A DNA stretch of 64,000 nucleotides from positions 558,001 through 622,000 of the forward strand of contig NZ_FNJN01000002.1 of NCBI RefSeq assembly GCF_900104345.1. The letters run 5' to 3'. The DNA comes from Microbacterium testaceum StLB037. Its GTDB lineage: Bacteria > Actinomycetota > Actinomycetes > Actinomycetales > Microbacteriaceae. Below are positions 10,043-18,958 of the stretch, piece by piece (position 1 is the stretch's first letter; each line of letters begins with the position of its first letter). Under the pieces are notes generated by a model that searched no databases, was not told where the DNA came from, and was given only the letters and a program-made list of their open reading frames with translations. The translations under genes were made by a program, and so were the position numbers.

Positions 10043-10195
10043 CCGGCAGGGTGGTATACCGAAGTCCTCGCTCGGGCTCGCCGTCGACTGACCACTCCGT
10101 CGGTCTCCTCCGCCCTCGCTGCCCGCGGCTCCGGCGCGGTTCGGCGCACCGTCCAAGACGTCCTCGCGCCGTCGCGCCTGGCGTCGACATCACGT

Positions 10196-10264
10196 GGTTT
10201 GGGGCGAATTCCGGCATTCGGGGCGGGAAACACACGCCCCGAACGACATAGTGCGCCCCAAACC
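10196..10264. repeat. Nested inverted words, GTTTGGGGCG family, copy B
   Basis: Outer words GGTTTGGGGCG (10196-10206) and CGCCCCAAACC (10254-10264) are exact complements. Inner words TTCGGGGCG (10217-10225) and CGCCCCGAA (10235-10243) are exact complements too. All four share the core GGGGCG. The element lies in the 329-bp convergent gap 10043-10371, where I see no gene. That gap also holds the hairpin at 10322-10351. Confidence 0.65.
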
Positions 10265-10321
10265 GCGCCCTCGCCCCGCCTCCGAACCGCCCGCCGCCCC
10301 GCGGCATCCGGAAACGAAGAA

Positions 10322-10351
10322 CGCCCGCGGATGCCGGAGCATCCGCGGGCG
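10322..10351 (-). terminator. Hairpin terminator of the GH42/ABC operon
   Basis: A perfect 13-bp stem (CGCCCGCGGATGC) with a 4-nt loop lies 20 nt past the solute-binding protein stop. On the minus strand it is followed by TTCTTCGTTT, a weak U-rich tail. Confidence 0.75.
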
Positions 10352-10371
10352 CCTCTCGTGGGGAGAGTCTG

Positions 10372-11712
10372 TTACTTCTTCACGGGGATCGACTGCGACT
10401 CGAGGGCGCCGATCGTGGCGTCCTGACCCTTCTGGAGGGCGTCGGCGAGGGTGCCGCTACCGCTCACCGCGGCCTTGAAACCGTCCGAGACGTCGGCGTA
10501 GGTCTTGGTCATGGTCGGACCCCAGGTGAAGTCAGGGGTGACCTCGGTGGCCGCCTTCGCGAAGACGTCGTAGATCTTCTGGCCGCCGTAGAAATCGACG
10601 CCCTTCGCGAGCGAGGGGAGCTTGAGACCCTCGGTCGTGGCCGGGTAGATGTTGGCCTCTTCGTTCAGGGCGGTGAGCGCCTCCTGCGACGTGTTCAGCC
10701 ACAGCGCGAACTTCGTGGCCTCGTAGGCGTGCGTGCTGCCCTTGAGGACGGCGATCGACGAGCCGCCCCAGTTGCCCGAGACCGCGTCCCCGGCCTTCCA
10801 CTGCGGGAGGTCGGCGACGGCCCAGCCGCCGGCGGTGTCGGGAGCGCCGCTCGAGATCGAGTTGGCACCCCAGACGGCGGAGTTCCACGTCCACACCTTG
10901 CTGGAGTTGTAGGCGTTGTTCCACTCGTCGGTCCACGCCGGGTACGTCGAGACGAGGTCCTGGTCGATGAGCGACTGCCAGTAGTCGGCGACCTTCTTCG
11001 AAGCGGGGTCGGTCAGCGAGACCGTCCAGCCGTCGGAGTCGTTGCCGAACCACTGTCCACCGGCCTGCCAGACGAAGCCGGCGAACTGGTTGATGTCGGA
11101 CTGCGAGAAGTTCGTGATGTACCCGCCGAGTGCGCGGACCTTCTTGGCCGCCTCGGTGTACTCGTCCCACGTGGTGGGGATCGCGATCCCGTTCTTCTCG
11201 AACAGGTCCTTGCGGTAGAACAGCGCCATCGGGCCGATGTCCTGCGGGATGCCGTAGACGGCGTTGTCCTGGCCGAGGGTGGCCTGGTTCCACGCCCACC
11301 CGACGAACTGGTCCTTCGCGGCCATCACGTCGGCGCAGCCCGCGATGTTCTCGACGCAGTCCTGCACGAGGAAGTTGGGGAGGGCGTCGTACTCGATCTG
11401 GCCGAGGTCGGGCGCGTTGCCGGCCGCGATCTGGTTGAAGAAGTTCTGGTAGGTGCCGTTGTTGCCGTTGGGGCCGGTCTGCACCTTCACCTGGATGTCG
11501 GGGTTCGCCGAGTTCCACATGTCGACGACCTTCTCGATGCCCGGGATCCACGAGGTGAACTCGAGCGTGACGGGTCCGTCCGAGGGGGCGCAGTCGGCCG
11601 CGGCCGCGGCGCCCGAGCCGGCGCTGTCGCCGTTTCCGCCGCCGGCGCAACCGGCCAGCAGGAGAGCCGACAGGGCGACGCCCGCGGTCGCCGTGAGGAT
11701 TCTGTTCTTCAT
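10372..11712 (-). CDS. CUT1 ABC importer, sugar-binding lipoprotein
   Basis: A 446-residue extracellular solute-binding protein (family 1) for oligosaccharide import. The lipoprotein signal ends in LLLAGCAGG, with Cys near residue 22. Glycine/serine linker and carbohydrate-binding segments follow (PVTLEFTSWIPG; GQDNAVYGIPQDIGPMALF). It is the last gene of the operon GH42-permease-permease-binding protein, 72 bp after the permease, and is followed by a strong hairpin. A GGCGGC/GCCGCC hairpin in the gap before it may raise its level relative to the permeases. The likely ligand is a beta-galactoside oligosaccharide, inferred from the operon's GH42 enzyme. Confidence 0.9.
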   Translation of the reverse strand: MKNRILTATAGVALSALLLAGCAGGGNGDSAGSGAAAAADCAPSDGPVTLEFTSWIPGIEKVVDMWNSANPDIQVKVQTGPNGNNGTYQNFFNQIAAGNAPDLGQIEYDALPNFLVQDCVENIAGCADVMAAKDQFVGWAWNQATLGQDNAVYGIPQDIGPMALFYRKDLFEKNGIAIPTTWDEYTEAAKKVRALGGYITNFSQSDINQFAGFVWQAGGQWFGNDSDGWTVSLTDPASKKVADYWQSLIDQDLVSTYPAWTDEWNNAYNSSKVWTWNSAVWGANSISSGAPDTAGGWAVADLPQWKAGDAVSGNWGGSSIAVLKGSTHAYEATKFALWLNTSQEALTALNEEANIYPATTEGLKLPSLAKGVDFYGGQKIYDVFAKAATEVTPDFTWGPTMTKTYADVSDGFKAAVSGSGTLADALQKGQDATIGALESQSIPVKK

Positions 11713-11784
11713 GGAATGCCTTTCTCTGGGTGCCCGGGTGGGCCATTCCGCCCGGGGTGAGGGGCGGCCGGAGCCGCCGAGGGT

Positions 11785-12702
11785 TTACTTCAGGGCGCCG
11801 GTCCCGAGACCGTTGCGCCAGAAGCGCTGGAGGAGCAGGAAGATGACGATGAGGGGGATGACCGACAGCAGGGCGCCGATCAGCACGAGACCGCGGAGCT
11901 CCGGGATCTGGTTCAGCTGGTTGTTCCAGCCGTAGAGGCCGAACACCACCGGGAAGAGCTCTTCGCTGCGCAGCATGATCAGCGGCAGGAAGAAGTTGTT
12001 CCAGATCGCGACGAACTGGAAGAGGAACATCGTCACCAGGGCGGGGCTCATGAGGCGCAGGCTTACGGTGAAGAAGGTGCGGATCTCGCCCGCGCCGTCG
12101 AGACGACTGGCCTCGAGCAACTCGTCGGGCACCGACGAGGCGGCGAAGATGCGCGCCAGGTACACCCCGAACGGGCTGACCAACGACGGCAGGAACACGG
12201 CCCAGAAGGTGTTGGTGAGCTGCACCTGGCTGAAGATGAGGAACAGCGGCAGGGCCAGGGCGGTCGCGGGGACGAGCACGCCGCCGAGGACGACGTCGAA
12301 GATGATCTCGCGGCCCGGGAAGCGGTACTTCGCCAGCGCGTATCCGGCCATCGCCGCCAGCAGCGTCGCGACCGCGCCGCCGAGACCGGCGTAGAGCAGC
12401 GAGTTGCCGAGCCAGCGCAGGAAGATCCCGTCACGGTAGGCGAACAGGTCGCCGATGTTCGAGAACAGCCGCATGTCGGCGAACCACAGCGGGTTCGTGG
12501 TGAGGATGTCGCCGGTGCTCTTGCTCGAGGCCACCAGCAGCCACCACAGCGGCAGCAGGAAGTAGACCGTGAACACGGCCATGATGAGCATCGCCGAGGT
12601 GCGCGAGACCAGTGGCTCGCGGATGGCGCGCGAGCGCGGGGAGTCCGAGCGCGGAGCGCCGGAACGGCCGACGCGGGGGCGGGAGGTGGTGACGGCGCTC
12701 AT
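11785..12702 (-). CDS. CUT1 ABC importer permease (MalG type)
   Basis: A 305-residue inner-membrane permease with six predicted membrane segments. The cytoplasmic ATPase-contact loop EASRLDGAGEIRTFFTVSLR is the EAA motif of MalG-like proteins. It starts with an ATG overlapping the upstream permease stop by 4 bp. It ends with the family-typical C-terminus LLLQRFWRNGLGTGALK. The operon has no ATPase gene. Confidence 0.92.
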   Translation of the reverse strand: MSAVTTSRPRVGRSGAPRSDSPRSRAIREPLVSRTSAMLIMAVFTVYFLLPLWWLLVASSKSTGDILTTNPLWFADMRLFSNIGDLFAYRDGIFLRWLGNSLLYAGLGGAVATLLAAMAGYALAKYRFPGREIIFDVVLGGVLVPATALALPLFLIFSQVQLTNTFWAVFLPSLVSPFGVYLARIFAASSVPDELLEASRLDGAGEIRTFFTVSLRLMSPALVTMFLFQFVAIWNNFFLPLIMLRSEELFPVVFGLYGWNNQLNQIPELRGLVLIGALLSVIPLIVIFLLLQRFWRNGLGTGALK

Positions 12703-13640
12703 GCGTTGCCCTTCTTCTGCATCCACTTCATGAACCCGAACGACAGCACGAAGGTGGTGACGGCGAGCACCACCGAGAAGGCCGCGGCGAGGTTGGAGTT
12801 GGGGATGGATGCCGTGGCGTAGACGGTCATGTTCGGGGTGAAGGTGCTGGTGACGGCCGAGCTGAACGAGCGGAACACCTGGGGTTCGGCGAGCAGCTGC
12901 AGGGTGCCGATGATCGAGAAGATCGCGGTCATGACGATCGCGGGCCGTACGAGGGGGATCTTGATGGACCACGCGATGCGGAACTGCCCCGCGCCGTCGA
13001 GGCGGGCCGCCTCGTAGATCTCGCTGGGGATCGACAGCAGCGACGAGTAGATGATCAGCATGTTGTAGCCGACGTAGACCCACGTCACGACGTTCGCGAT
13101 CGACCACAGCACGAGGTCGGCACCGAGGAAGTCGACCTTCTCGGTGAGGGCGGTGAAGGGCGACAGGTTGGGCGAGAACAGCGAGCCCCACATGATCGCG
13201 GCGATGACGCCCGGAACGGCGTACGGGACGAAGAAGGCCAGCCGGAAGAAGCGCTTGCCCTTCAGCAGCGGCGAGTCCAGAAGCAGGGCGAACAACAGAG
13301 CGAGTCCGAGCATGATCGGCACCTGCACGACGCCGAATTCGAGCATGCGCAGCATCGAGGCCCAGAACGCCTCGTTCTGGAACACGAGCGCGTACTGCGA
13401 GAGCCCGCCGAAGACGAGCTCGGCTTTGCCGAATGTGCCTTCGCGCCGCACCACGAGCAGCGACTGCCCGATGGCGAAGATGATCGGCAGCACGTAGAAG
13501 AGAGCGAACAGGATGCCGAAGGGGGCGAGCAGGATCGCGATGGAGCCCTTGTGCAGCACGCGCGGGCGGCGGCGGGGGCGCGCGGCCCCGGTCGCGCTCG
13601 CGCGCTTCGTGCCCGTCGGGGCGGGGGCGGTGGTGGTCAC
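12699..13640 (-). CDS. CUT1 ABC importer permease (MalF type)
   Basis: A 313-residue permease with a cytoplasmic basic N-terminus (RRRPRVLHKG) and six membrane segments. The EAA-type loop EAARLDGAGQFRIAWSIKIP is present. The start is a GTG overlapping the GH42 stop (GTGA), with GAGGAGG about 6 nt upstream. It is the heterodimer partner of the MalG-type permease that follows with a 4-bp overlap. Confidence 0.92.
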   Translation of the reverse strand: MTTTAPAPTGTKRASATGAARPRRRPRVLHKGSIAILLAPFGILFALFYVLPIIFAIGQSLLVVRREGTFGKAELVFGGLSQYALVFQNEAFWASMLRMLEFGVVQVPIMLGLALLFALLLDSPLLKGKRFFRLAFFVPYAVPGVIAAIMWGSLFSPNLSPFTALTEKVDFLGADLVLWSIANVVTWVYVGYNMLIIYSSLLSIPSEIYEAARLDGAGQFRIAWSIKIPLVRPAIVMTAIFSIIGTLQLLAEPQVFRSFSSAVTSTFTPNMTVYATASIPNSNLAAAFSVVLAVTTFVLSFGFMKWMQKKGNA

Positions 13641-15700
13641 GAGGCCTCCTCGATGATGCGGACGGCACCGCCGGCGACGGCGACCGAGCCGTCGATGGCT
13701 TCGCCGCTGATCGCGTCGCGGCCGTGCGCTGCGATCTCGACGGTGTCGGTGGTGTGGTTGATGACGAACAGGAACGCGCGCTCGGCGTCGGCGCGGCGGA
13801 TCACCTCGACCCCGGGGCGGGTGTCGACGGTGCGGATGCCGGCGGCCTCGGCCGCACGGGCGAGCAGTGCGCGGTAGGCCGACGGTTCGGGGAGGGTCGC
13901 GAGGTACCAGGCCTCGCCGTCGCCCACCGCGCGGCGGGTGCGGGCGGGGAGTCCCGCGGCCGGGCCGTCGCCGAAGCGGGCGTCGACCTCGGCGTCGACG
14001 GTGCGCAGGCGCTCCGACCACACGGTGCCGGTCGAGCCGTCGTCGAGGGTGACCGACTGCGCCGGGCCGAGGGGCGAGAACTCCTCCGACACGATGCCGA
14101 GCAGGTCGCGGAACGCGCCGGGGTACCCGCCGAGACGGACGCGGTCGTCCTGGTCGACGATGCCGCTGGCGAAGGTGATCACGGCGGTGCCGCCGTCCTC
14201 GACGAAGCGCGCGATCGCGGCGGCGTCGGCGTCGCGCACGAGGTGCAGCGCGGGCACGATGACGAGGCGGTAGTCCGAGAGGTCGGCGGAGGCCGAGACG
14301 ACGTCGGTGGAGATGCCGGCCGCGACCAGGGCGGCGTGCGCGGCGTGCACCTGGTCGAGGTAGCGCAGGTCTTCGCTGGGGCGCCCCTCGTTCTCGAGCG
14401 ACCACCAGCTCTCCCAGTCGAACAGGACGGCGGCGTCCGACGCCACGCGCGTTCCGGCGACCGGCTGCAACGAACGCAGCGTCCGCCCGACCTCGAGCAC
14501 GCTCCGCCACTGGGCGGTGTCGGTGCCCGCGTGGGGGAGCAGCGCCGAGTGGAACTTCTCGGCGCCCTGTGCCGACGCGCGCCACTGGAAGAAGCAGATG
14601 CCGTCGGCTCCGCGCGCCACGTGCGAGACGACGTTGCGCAGCAGCTCGCCCTCGCCCTTGGCGAGATTGTGCGGCTGCCAGTTGACCGCGCCCGTCGAGG
14701 TTTCCATGAGCAGCCAGGGTGTGCCGCTCGCCAGGCCGCGGGTGAGGTCGGCCGCGAACGACAGCTCGGCGAGCGGGTCGGGGAGGCGGCGGTCGAGGTA
14801 GTGGTCGTTGGCGATGACGTCCATCTCGCCGGCCCATGAGAAGTAGTCGAGAGCGCGGATGTGCGCCGTCACCATGAAGTTGGTGGTGACAGGGGCGGTG
14901 CTGCGCTCGCGGATCACGCGCGCCTCGGCGCGGTACAGCTCGAGCTGCTGGTCGGACGAGAAGCGCTGGAAGTCGAGCAGCTGTGCGGGGTTGCGCAGCG
15001 ACAGTGCGGCCATCGGCGGGAGGATCTGGTCCCACGCGCTGTAGCGCTGGCTCCAGAACGAGGTGCCCCAGGCCGTGTTGAGGGCGGCCACCGTGCCGTA
15101 GCGGGCCTCGAGCCACTCGCGGAACGCGACCGCGCTGGCGTCGCAGTAGCAGAGGGCGTTGTGGCATCCGAGTTCGTTCGAGACGTGCCACATGGCCAGG
15201 GCGGGGTGATCGGCGTAGCGCTCGACCACGCGGCGGCTGAGCTCCGCGGCGTACCCGCGAAAGACGGGGGAGCTGGGGCAGTAGGCCTGTCGACCGCCTG
15301 GGAAGCGGCGTGTGCCGTCCTCGGCCACGGGGAGGATCTCGGGATGCCGCGTGGTCACCCAGGGCGCGGGGGAGGCGGTCGCGGTTCCCAGGTTGACCCG
15401 GATGCCGTGCGCGTGGGCGAGGTCCATGACCTCGTCGAGCTCGTCGAAGGTCCAGACGCCGGGGGCGGGGTTGATCCACGACCACCCGAAGATGTTGACG
15501 GCGACGAGTCCGACGCCCGCCTCGACCATGAGCCGCATGTCGTCGTCCCACACGGCGCGGTCCCACTGCTCGGGGTTGTAGTCGCAGCCGAAGACGAGAC
15601 CTTCGCGGGTCAGGGCCGACAGAGCGTCGCCCGTGCGGGTCAGATCGGCCGGACGATCGCTTTCGCGATTGATCGGGGCCAGATGGTCGACGGCAAGCAT
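13637..15700 (-). CDS. GH42 beta-galactosidase
   Basis: A 687-residue glycoside hydrolase of family 42 releasing terminal beta-galactose. It begins near the family hallmark FGCDYNPEQW (residues 37-46). The acid/base Glu is E176 in HVSNELGCHN and the nucleophile is E333 in LMETSTG, followed by trimerisation and C-terminal domains. There is no signal peptide, so it is cytoplasmic. ATG 15700 is preceded by AAAGGAG. The longer in-frame ORF up to 15784 runs through the operators and is rejected. It heads the GH42-permease-permease-binding protein operon, so imported galacto-oligosaccharides are its likely substrate. Confidence 0.93.
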   Translation of the reverse strand: MLAVDHLAPINRESDRPADLTRTGDALSALTREGLVFGCDYNPEQWDRAVWDDDMRLMVEAGVGLVAVNIFGWSWINPAPGVWTFDELDEVMDLAHAHGIRVNLGTATASPAPWVTTRHPEILPVAEDGTRRFPGGRQAYCPSSPVFRGYAAELSRRVVERYADHPALAMWHVSNELGCHNALCYCDASAVAFREWLEARYGTVAALNTAWGTSFWSQRYSAWDQILPPMAALSLRNPAQLLDFQRFSSDQQLELYRAEARVIRERSTAPVTTNFMVTAHIRALDYFSWAGEMDVIANDHYLDRRLPDPLAELSFAADLTRGLASGTPWLLMETSTGAVNWQPHNLAKGEGELLRNVVSHVARGADGICFFQWRASAQGAEKFHSALLPHAGTDTAQWRSVLEVGRTLRSLQPVAGTRVASDAAVLFDWESWWSLENEGRPSEDLRYLDQVHAAHAALVAAGISTDVVSASADLSDYRLVIVPALHLVRDADAAAIARFVEDGGTAVITFASGIVDQDDRVRLGGYPGAFRDLLGIVSEEFSPLGPAQSVTLDDGSTGTVWSERLRTVDAEVDARFGDGPAAGLPARTRRAVGDGEAWYLATLPEPSAYRALLARAAEAAGIRTVDTRPGVEVIRRADAERAFLFVINHTTDTVEIAAHGRDAISGEAIDGSVAVAGGAVRIIEEAS

Positions 15701-15726
15701 CCGGGAGGCGCTCCTTTGCGGGATTC

Positions 15727-15785
15727 TGTGAACGTGCACACATTTGTCCGCCGGTTCTTCCCGACAGAATGTGTGAACGTGCACA
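15727..15785. promoter_or_regulatory. Two identical LacI-type operators TGTGAACGTGCACA
   Basis: Exact copies of TGTGAACGTGCACA occur at 15727-15740 and 15772-15785, centres 45 bp apart, between the divergent GH42 operon and the LacI regulator at 15841. Each is an imperfect palindrome with a central CG, as expected for LacI-family sites. They lie upstream of the GH42 ribosome-binding site, so they should block its transcription start. Confidence 0.75.
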
Positions 15786-15827
15786 TAGTGACACGGCGTC
15801 GCGCGATCGTCAACTTCCGCGGCCCGA

Positions 15828-15840
15828 TAGGGTGAGGAGC
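15828..15840 (+). promoter_or_regulatory. -10 box TAGGGT before the GH42-operon LacI gene
   Basis: TAGGGT at 15828-15833 is followed by 7 nt and then ATG, the leaderless spacing, although those 7 nt (GAGGAGC) also resemble a Shine-Dalgarno. Confidence 0.4.
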
Positions 15841-16857
15841 ATGACGCCTCCTCCGCCCGGGCGCCGGCGTAGCACCGTGCACGACGTCGCCAAGGTCGCG
15901 GGGGTCTCGCGGGGTACCGTGAGCCGCGTCCTCAACGGCGGCTACGTGTCGGACCACGCCCGCGAGGCCATCCAGGCGGCCATTCGCGAGGTGGGCTACG
16001 TGCCCAACAACGCCGCACGAAACCTCGTGCGTCAGCGCACGCAGGCGGTCGGATTCATCGTGCACGAGCCGCACTCGCTGTTCCTCGAAGACCCCAACAT
16101 CGGCGGAATCATGCTCGGGGCCAACACCGCCCTGTCGAACGCCGACTACCAGATGGTGTGCGTCGTGGTCGATACGGACCGCGACACCGAAAGGGTCGCG
16201 CGCTACCTCAGCGGTGGCTTCGTCGACGGGGCGGTCATCGTCTCGGCGAGACACCACGACCCGATCACCGATGTCGTCGAACGACTCGGGCTCCCCGTCG
16301 CCTACGTGGGCCACCCTCCCGGCATCCGTCGCCCCTGGGTCGGCATCGACAACCTCGGCGCCGCCCGGGCCATCACCGAACGCGTGCGCGCATCGGGACG
16401 CCGTCGCATCGGCATGATCGCCGCGGCTCTCGACCGCGACTCCGGCAGCGACCGGCTCGCGGGCTTCCGCGAGGCGCTCGGCGAGGACTTCGACGAGTCG
16501 CTGGTCGAGCCCGTGCCGCTCTACGCCTTCGCCGACGGCGAGGCGGGGATGCGACGCCTGCTCGAGCGCGCTCCCGACATCGACGCGGTGTTCGGAGCTT
16601 CGGATGCCGTGGCCGCCGGCGCCGTGCAGGCCCTTCGCGCGGCCGGTCGCCGTGTGCCCGACGACGTCGGCGTGGTCGGCTTCGACGACAGCGCGTGGGC
16701 GGTGCGCACCGACCCGCCGCTCACCACGATCGACCAGCCCGCAGAGGGGCTGGGTGCCGCGGCCGCCGAGGCCGTGCTGCTGCAGCTCTCGGGCGGGGTC
16801 GCCGATGCCGGCGGCATCCTGCTCGACGCCCCGATCGTCTGGCGCGCCTCGGTCTAG
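15841..16857 (+). CDS. LacI-family regulator of the GH42/ABC operon (probable)
   Basis: A 338-residue repressor. The HTH VHDVAKVAGVSRGTVSRVLNG is followed by a hinge and sugar-binding domain (VGFIVHEPHSLFLEDPNIGG, GVVGFDDSAWAVRTDPPLTT). Its recognition helix (SRGTVSRVLNG) differs from those of the other two LacI proteins here (S-A/G-QTVSRVANG). That matches the different operators found beside it. It is divergent from the GH42 operon, with two identical 14-bp sites in the gap, so it probably represses that operon. Confidence 0.85.
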   Translation: MTPPPPGRRRSTVHDVAKVAGVSRGTVSRVLNGGYVSDHAREAIQAAIREVGYVPNNAARNLVRQRTQAVGFIVHEPHSLFLEDPNIGGIMLGANTALSNADYQMVCVVVDTDRDTERVARYLSGGFVDGAVIVSARHHDPITDVVERLGLPVAYVGHPPGIRRPWVGIDNLGAARAITERVRASGRRRIGMIAAALDRDSGSDRLAGFREALGEDFDESLVEPVPLYAFADGEAGMRRLLERAPDIDAVFGASDAVAAGAVQALRAAGRRVPDDVGVVGFDDSAWAVRTDPPLTTIDQPAEGLGAAAAEAVLLQLSGGVADAGGILLDAPIVWRASV

Positions 16858-16892
16858 AGGCGCTCACCGTCGCCGCCGGTCGCGGTCGTCGG

Positions 16893-16962
16893 GTTCGGGG
16901 CGTGATCGTCCGTTTGGGGCGCGGAATTCCCCGCCCCAAACGCAAGAACCCGCCCCAAACCG
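16893..16962. repeat. Four-word inverted element, GTTTGGGGCG family, copy C
   Basis: GTTCGGGGCG (16893-16902), GTTTGGGGCG (16912-16921), CGCCCCAAACG (16932-16942) and CGCCCCAAACCG (16951-16962) form a two-up, two-down array between the convergent lacI and tetR genes. The spacing between word starts is close to 19-20 nt. Confidence 0.65.
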
Positions 16963-16977
16963 CCCTCCGGGCCGGCG

Positions 16978-17562
16978 TCAGCGCTCCTCGCGCCATCCCT
17001 CGTCGAGGATCCGGAAGCCCGCCTCGATCGTGGCCTCGGAGTCGTCGTTCTCGAAGGCGAGGATCTGCAGTTGCAGCACCATCCGCGCGTACACGCGCAC
17101 CGCGGCATCCGGTGTCTCACGCCCCGTGGTCTCGGCGATGGCCTGCGCGAGGGCGTCTTCGTGGCGGACCCACATGCGCGCGGCGTACTCGCGAAGCGCG
17201 GGGGTGTCGGAGATGAGTGCCATGAACCGCCGCCGGTTGTCGCCGGTCGGGTCGAAGGCCAGGCCGAAGAGTTCGCGGCGATAGAGGTCTCTCAGCGCCT
17301 GCGACACCGTGGTTCCGGGGGTGCGGTCGCGTACCGCGCCGACGAGCAGGTCGCGCTGGGCGTCGTCCTCGTCGAAGACGAGAGCTTCTTTCTGCGGGAA
17401 GTGCGCGAACACCGTGGTCGGTGACACGTCGGCGGCCTCGGCGACCTCGCGGATGCTGACCTCGTCGAAGCCACGCTCCACGAACAGGATCGTCGCCGCG
17501 TCCGAGATGGCCTTGCGGGTCGCCGCCTTCTTGCGCTCGCGGCGGCCGATCGTCTCGTTCAT
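16978..17562 (-). CDS. TetR-family regulator, divergent from MFS exporter
   Basis: A 194-residue TetR protein. The HTH ISDAATILFVERGFDEVSIREVAEAADVSPTTVFAHFP is followed by an all-helical ligand domain. I chose ATG 17562 because TATCGT lies 7 nt upstream on the minus strand (leaderless spacing) and the conserved N-terminus begins right there. It is divergent from an MFS exporter with only 69 bp between starts, so it most likely represses that exporter and itself in response to a small toxic ligand. Confidence 0.85.
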   Translation of the reverse strand: MNETIGRRERKKAATRKAISDAATILFVERGFDEVSIREVAEAADVSPTTVFAHFPQKEALVFDEDDAQRDLLVGAVRDRTPGTTVSQALRDLYRRELFGLAFDPTGDNRRRFMALISDTPALREYAARMWVRHEDALAQAIAETTGRETPDAAVRVYARMVLQLQILAFENDDSEATIEAGFRILDEGWREER

Positions 17563-17597
17563 GACCGCCACGATACCGGATCGACTCAAAAACCGTC

Positions 17598-17631
17598 TTG
17601 ACACCAAAACGGGTACGGGTACAGTTACGGC
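17598..17631 (+). promoter_or_regulatory. MFS exporter promoter (TTGACA/TACAGT), leaderless
   Basis: TTGACA (17598-17603) and TACAGT (17620-17625) are 16 bp apart, and the GTG start follows 6 nt after the -10. The direct repeat GGGTACGGGTAC in the spacer, and the pair ACCGT/ACGGG around the -35, are candidate TetR contact sites. Confidence 0.65.
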
Positions 17632-18903
17632 GTGACTTCACCTTCGCTTCCCCCTCAGTCGGGCCGACGCGCCTGGATCATGCTCGTCGTCATCACGACG
17701 CTCACCACCGCCGGCATGACCGTCGTGCTGCCCGTCCTGCCCTTCGTCGTGCTCCGTTACGTGTCGAACCCGGCCGACCTCGCCGTCTGGGTCGGCATCC
17801 TCGAGACCGTCAACGCGCTGTGCGCGTTCCTCGTCGCCCCCTTCCTCGGCCGCATCTCCGACCGCTTCGGTCGTCGACCGGTGATCATCGTCGCCGGATT
17901 CGGCGCCGCCCTCGGCTTTCTGCTCTTCGGTATCGGCGGGGCGATCTGGGTGCTGCTGCTCGGCCGCATCGTTCAGGGCGTCACCGCCGGCGACCTTCCC
18001 GCCCTCTTCGCCTACCTCGCCGACATCACCCCGCCCGACAAGCGCGCGCGTCGCTTCGGCGTGCTCGGCGCGACCGCCGGCATCGGCACGATGGTCGGCC
18101 CGGCCCTGGGCGGCACCCTCGCCGCGATCGACGTCGACCTCCCCGTCTTCGTCACCGCGGGCCTCGCGTTGACGGTCGCGATCCTCAGCATCTTCCTCCT
18201 GCCCGAGAGCCTCGCGCCCAGCAAGCGCATCACCTCGCTCGACCTGCGGGCCGTGCACCCGTTCGCGGTGTTCCGCGGGGTCTTCCGTCGGCCCGAGCTG
18301 CGCGGGATCATGATCGGCCTGGTCCTCGTGGGGCTGCCGTTCGGGTTCTTCGTCAACAACTTCAGCGTCCTCGCTCTCGACGCCATCTCGTGGACTCCCA
18401 CCGCGATCGGCCTGCTCACCGCGTGCGTCGGCATCATCGACATCGCGATCCAGGGCGTTCTGCTCGGCTTCCTGCTGCCGCGTATCGGCGAGCGCGGCGT
18501 CGTGGTCAGCGGCATCGTCACCCAAGCGATCGGGCTCGTCGCCCTCGCCGGGGTCGCGTCGCTCCTCGCGCAGCCGTGGCTGTTCATCGTGGGCGCCCTG
18601 ACGCTCGCGGCGGGCCAGGGCGCGGCTCAGGCGACCATGGACGGTCTGCTCTCCAACGCCGTCGGAGACGACGAGCAGGGCTGGATCGCCGGGGCCGCGC
18701 AATCCCTGAACGCCGGGGTCGGAACGGTCGCCCCGCTGGTTGCGGGCCTGCTCTACGCCCACGTCGCCCACGCAGCGCCCTACGTGCTGGGCGCTGCGCT
18801 CATGATCGCCGCCGCCGTGGTCATCGGCCGGACGCGCTTCTCCAGCCCCTCCCTGCGGACGAAGGCTCCGGATGCTGCGGAGCCCGTGCTCGCGCCGGAG
18901 TGA
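17632..18903 (+). CDS. MFS multidrug-type exporter
   Basis: A 423-residue major facilitator with about 12 membrane segments. Its first loop motif GRISDRFGRRPVII is the MFS motif A shared with TetA-like drug:H+ antiporters, and PDKRARRFGVLGATAGIGTMVGPALGG resembles antiporter motif C. It is divergently paired with a TetR regulator, so it is probably a drug or metabolite efflux pump. Starts with GTG at leaderless distance from its -10 box. A perfect hairpin follows the stop. Confidence 0.85.
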   Translation: MTSPSLPPQSGRRAWIMLVVITTLTTAGMTVVLPVLPFVVLRYVSNPADLAVWVGILETVNALCAFLVAPFLGRISDRFGRRPVIIVAGFGAALGFLLFGIGGAIWVLLLGRIVQGVTAGDLPALFAYLADITPPDKRARRFGVLGATAGIGTMVGPALGGTLAAIDVDLPVFVTAGLALTVAILSIFLLPESLAPSKRITSLDLRAVHPFAVFRGVFRRPELRGIMIGLVLVGLPFGFFVNNFSVLALDAISWTPTAIGLLTACVGIIDIAIQGVLLGFLLPRIGERGVVVSGIVTQAIGLVALAGVASLLAQPWLFIVGALTLAAGQGAAQATMDGLLSNAVGDDEQGWIAGAAQSLNAGVGTVAPLVAGLLYAHVAHAAPYVLGAALMIAAAVVIGRTRFSSPSLRTKAPDAAEPVLAPE

Positions 18904-18917
18904 CGCTTCCGAGCGGG

Positions 18918-18958
18918 GATGATTCCGGATGCCGTGAGCCGCGGCATCCGGAATCATC
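18918..18958. terminator. Bidirectional hairpin between MFS and cupin genes
   Basis: Perfect 16-nt arms (GATGATTCCGGATGCC, 18918-18933, and its complement at 18943-18958) with a 9-nt loop. It separates convergent genes; its last base overlaps the cupin stop codon. Confidence 0.75.

Noticed and set aside
17638-18957. A 439-codon minus-strand frame opposite the MFS exporter
   Set aside because: Asp/Glu/Gly/Arg-rich shadow of a membrane protein gene with no domain; the plus frame has MFS motif A and a good promoter.
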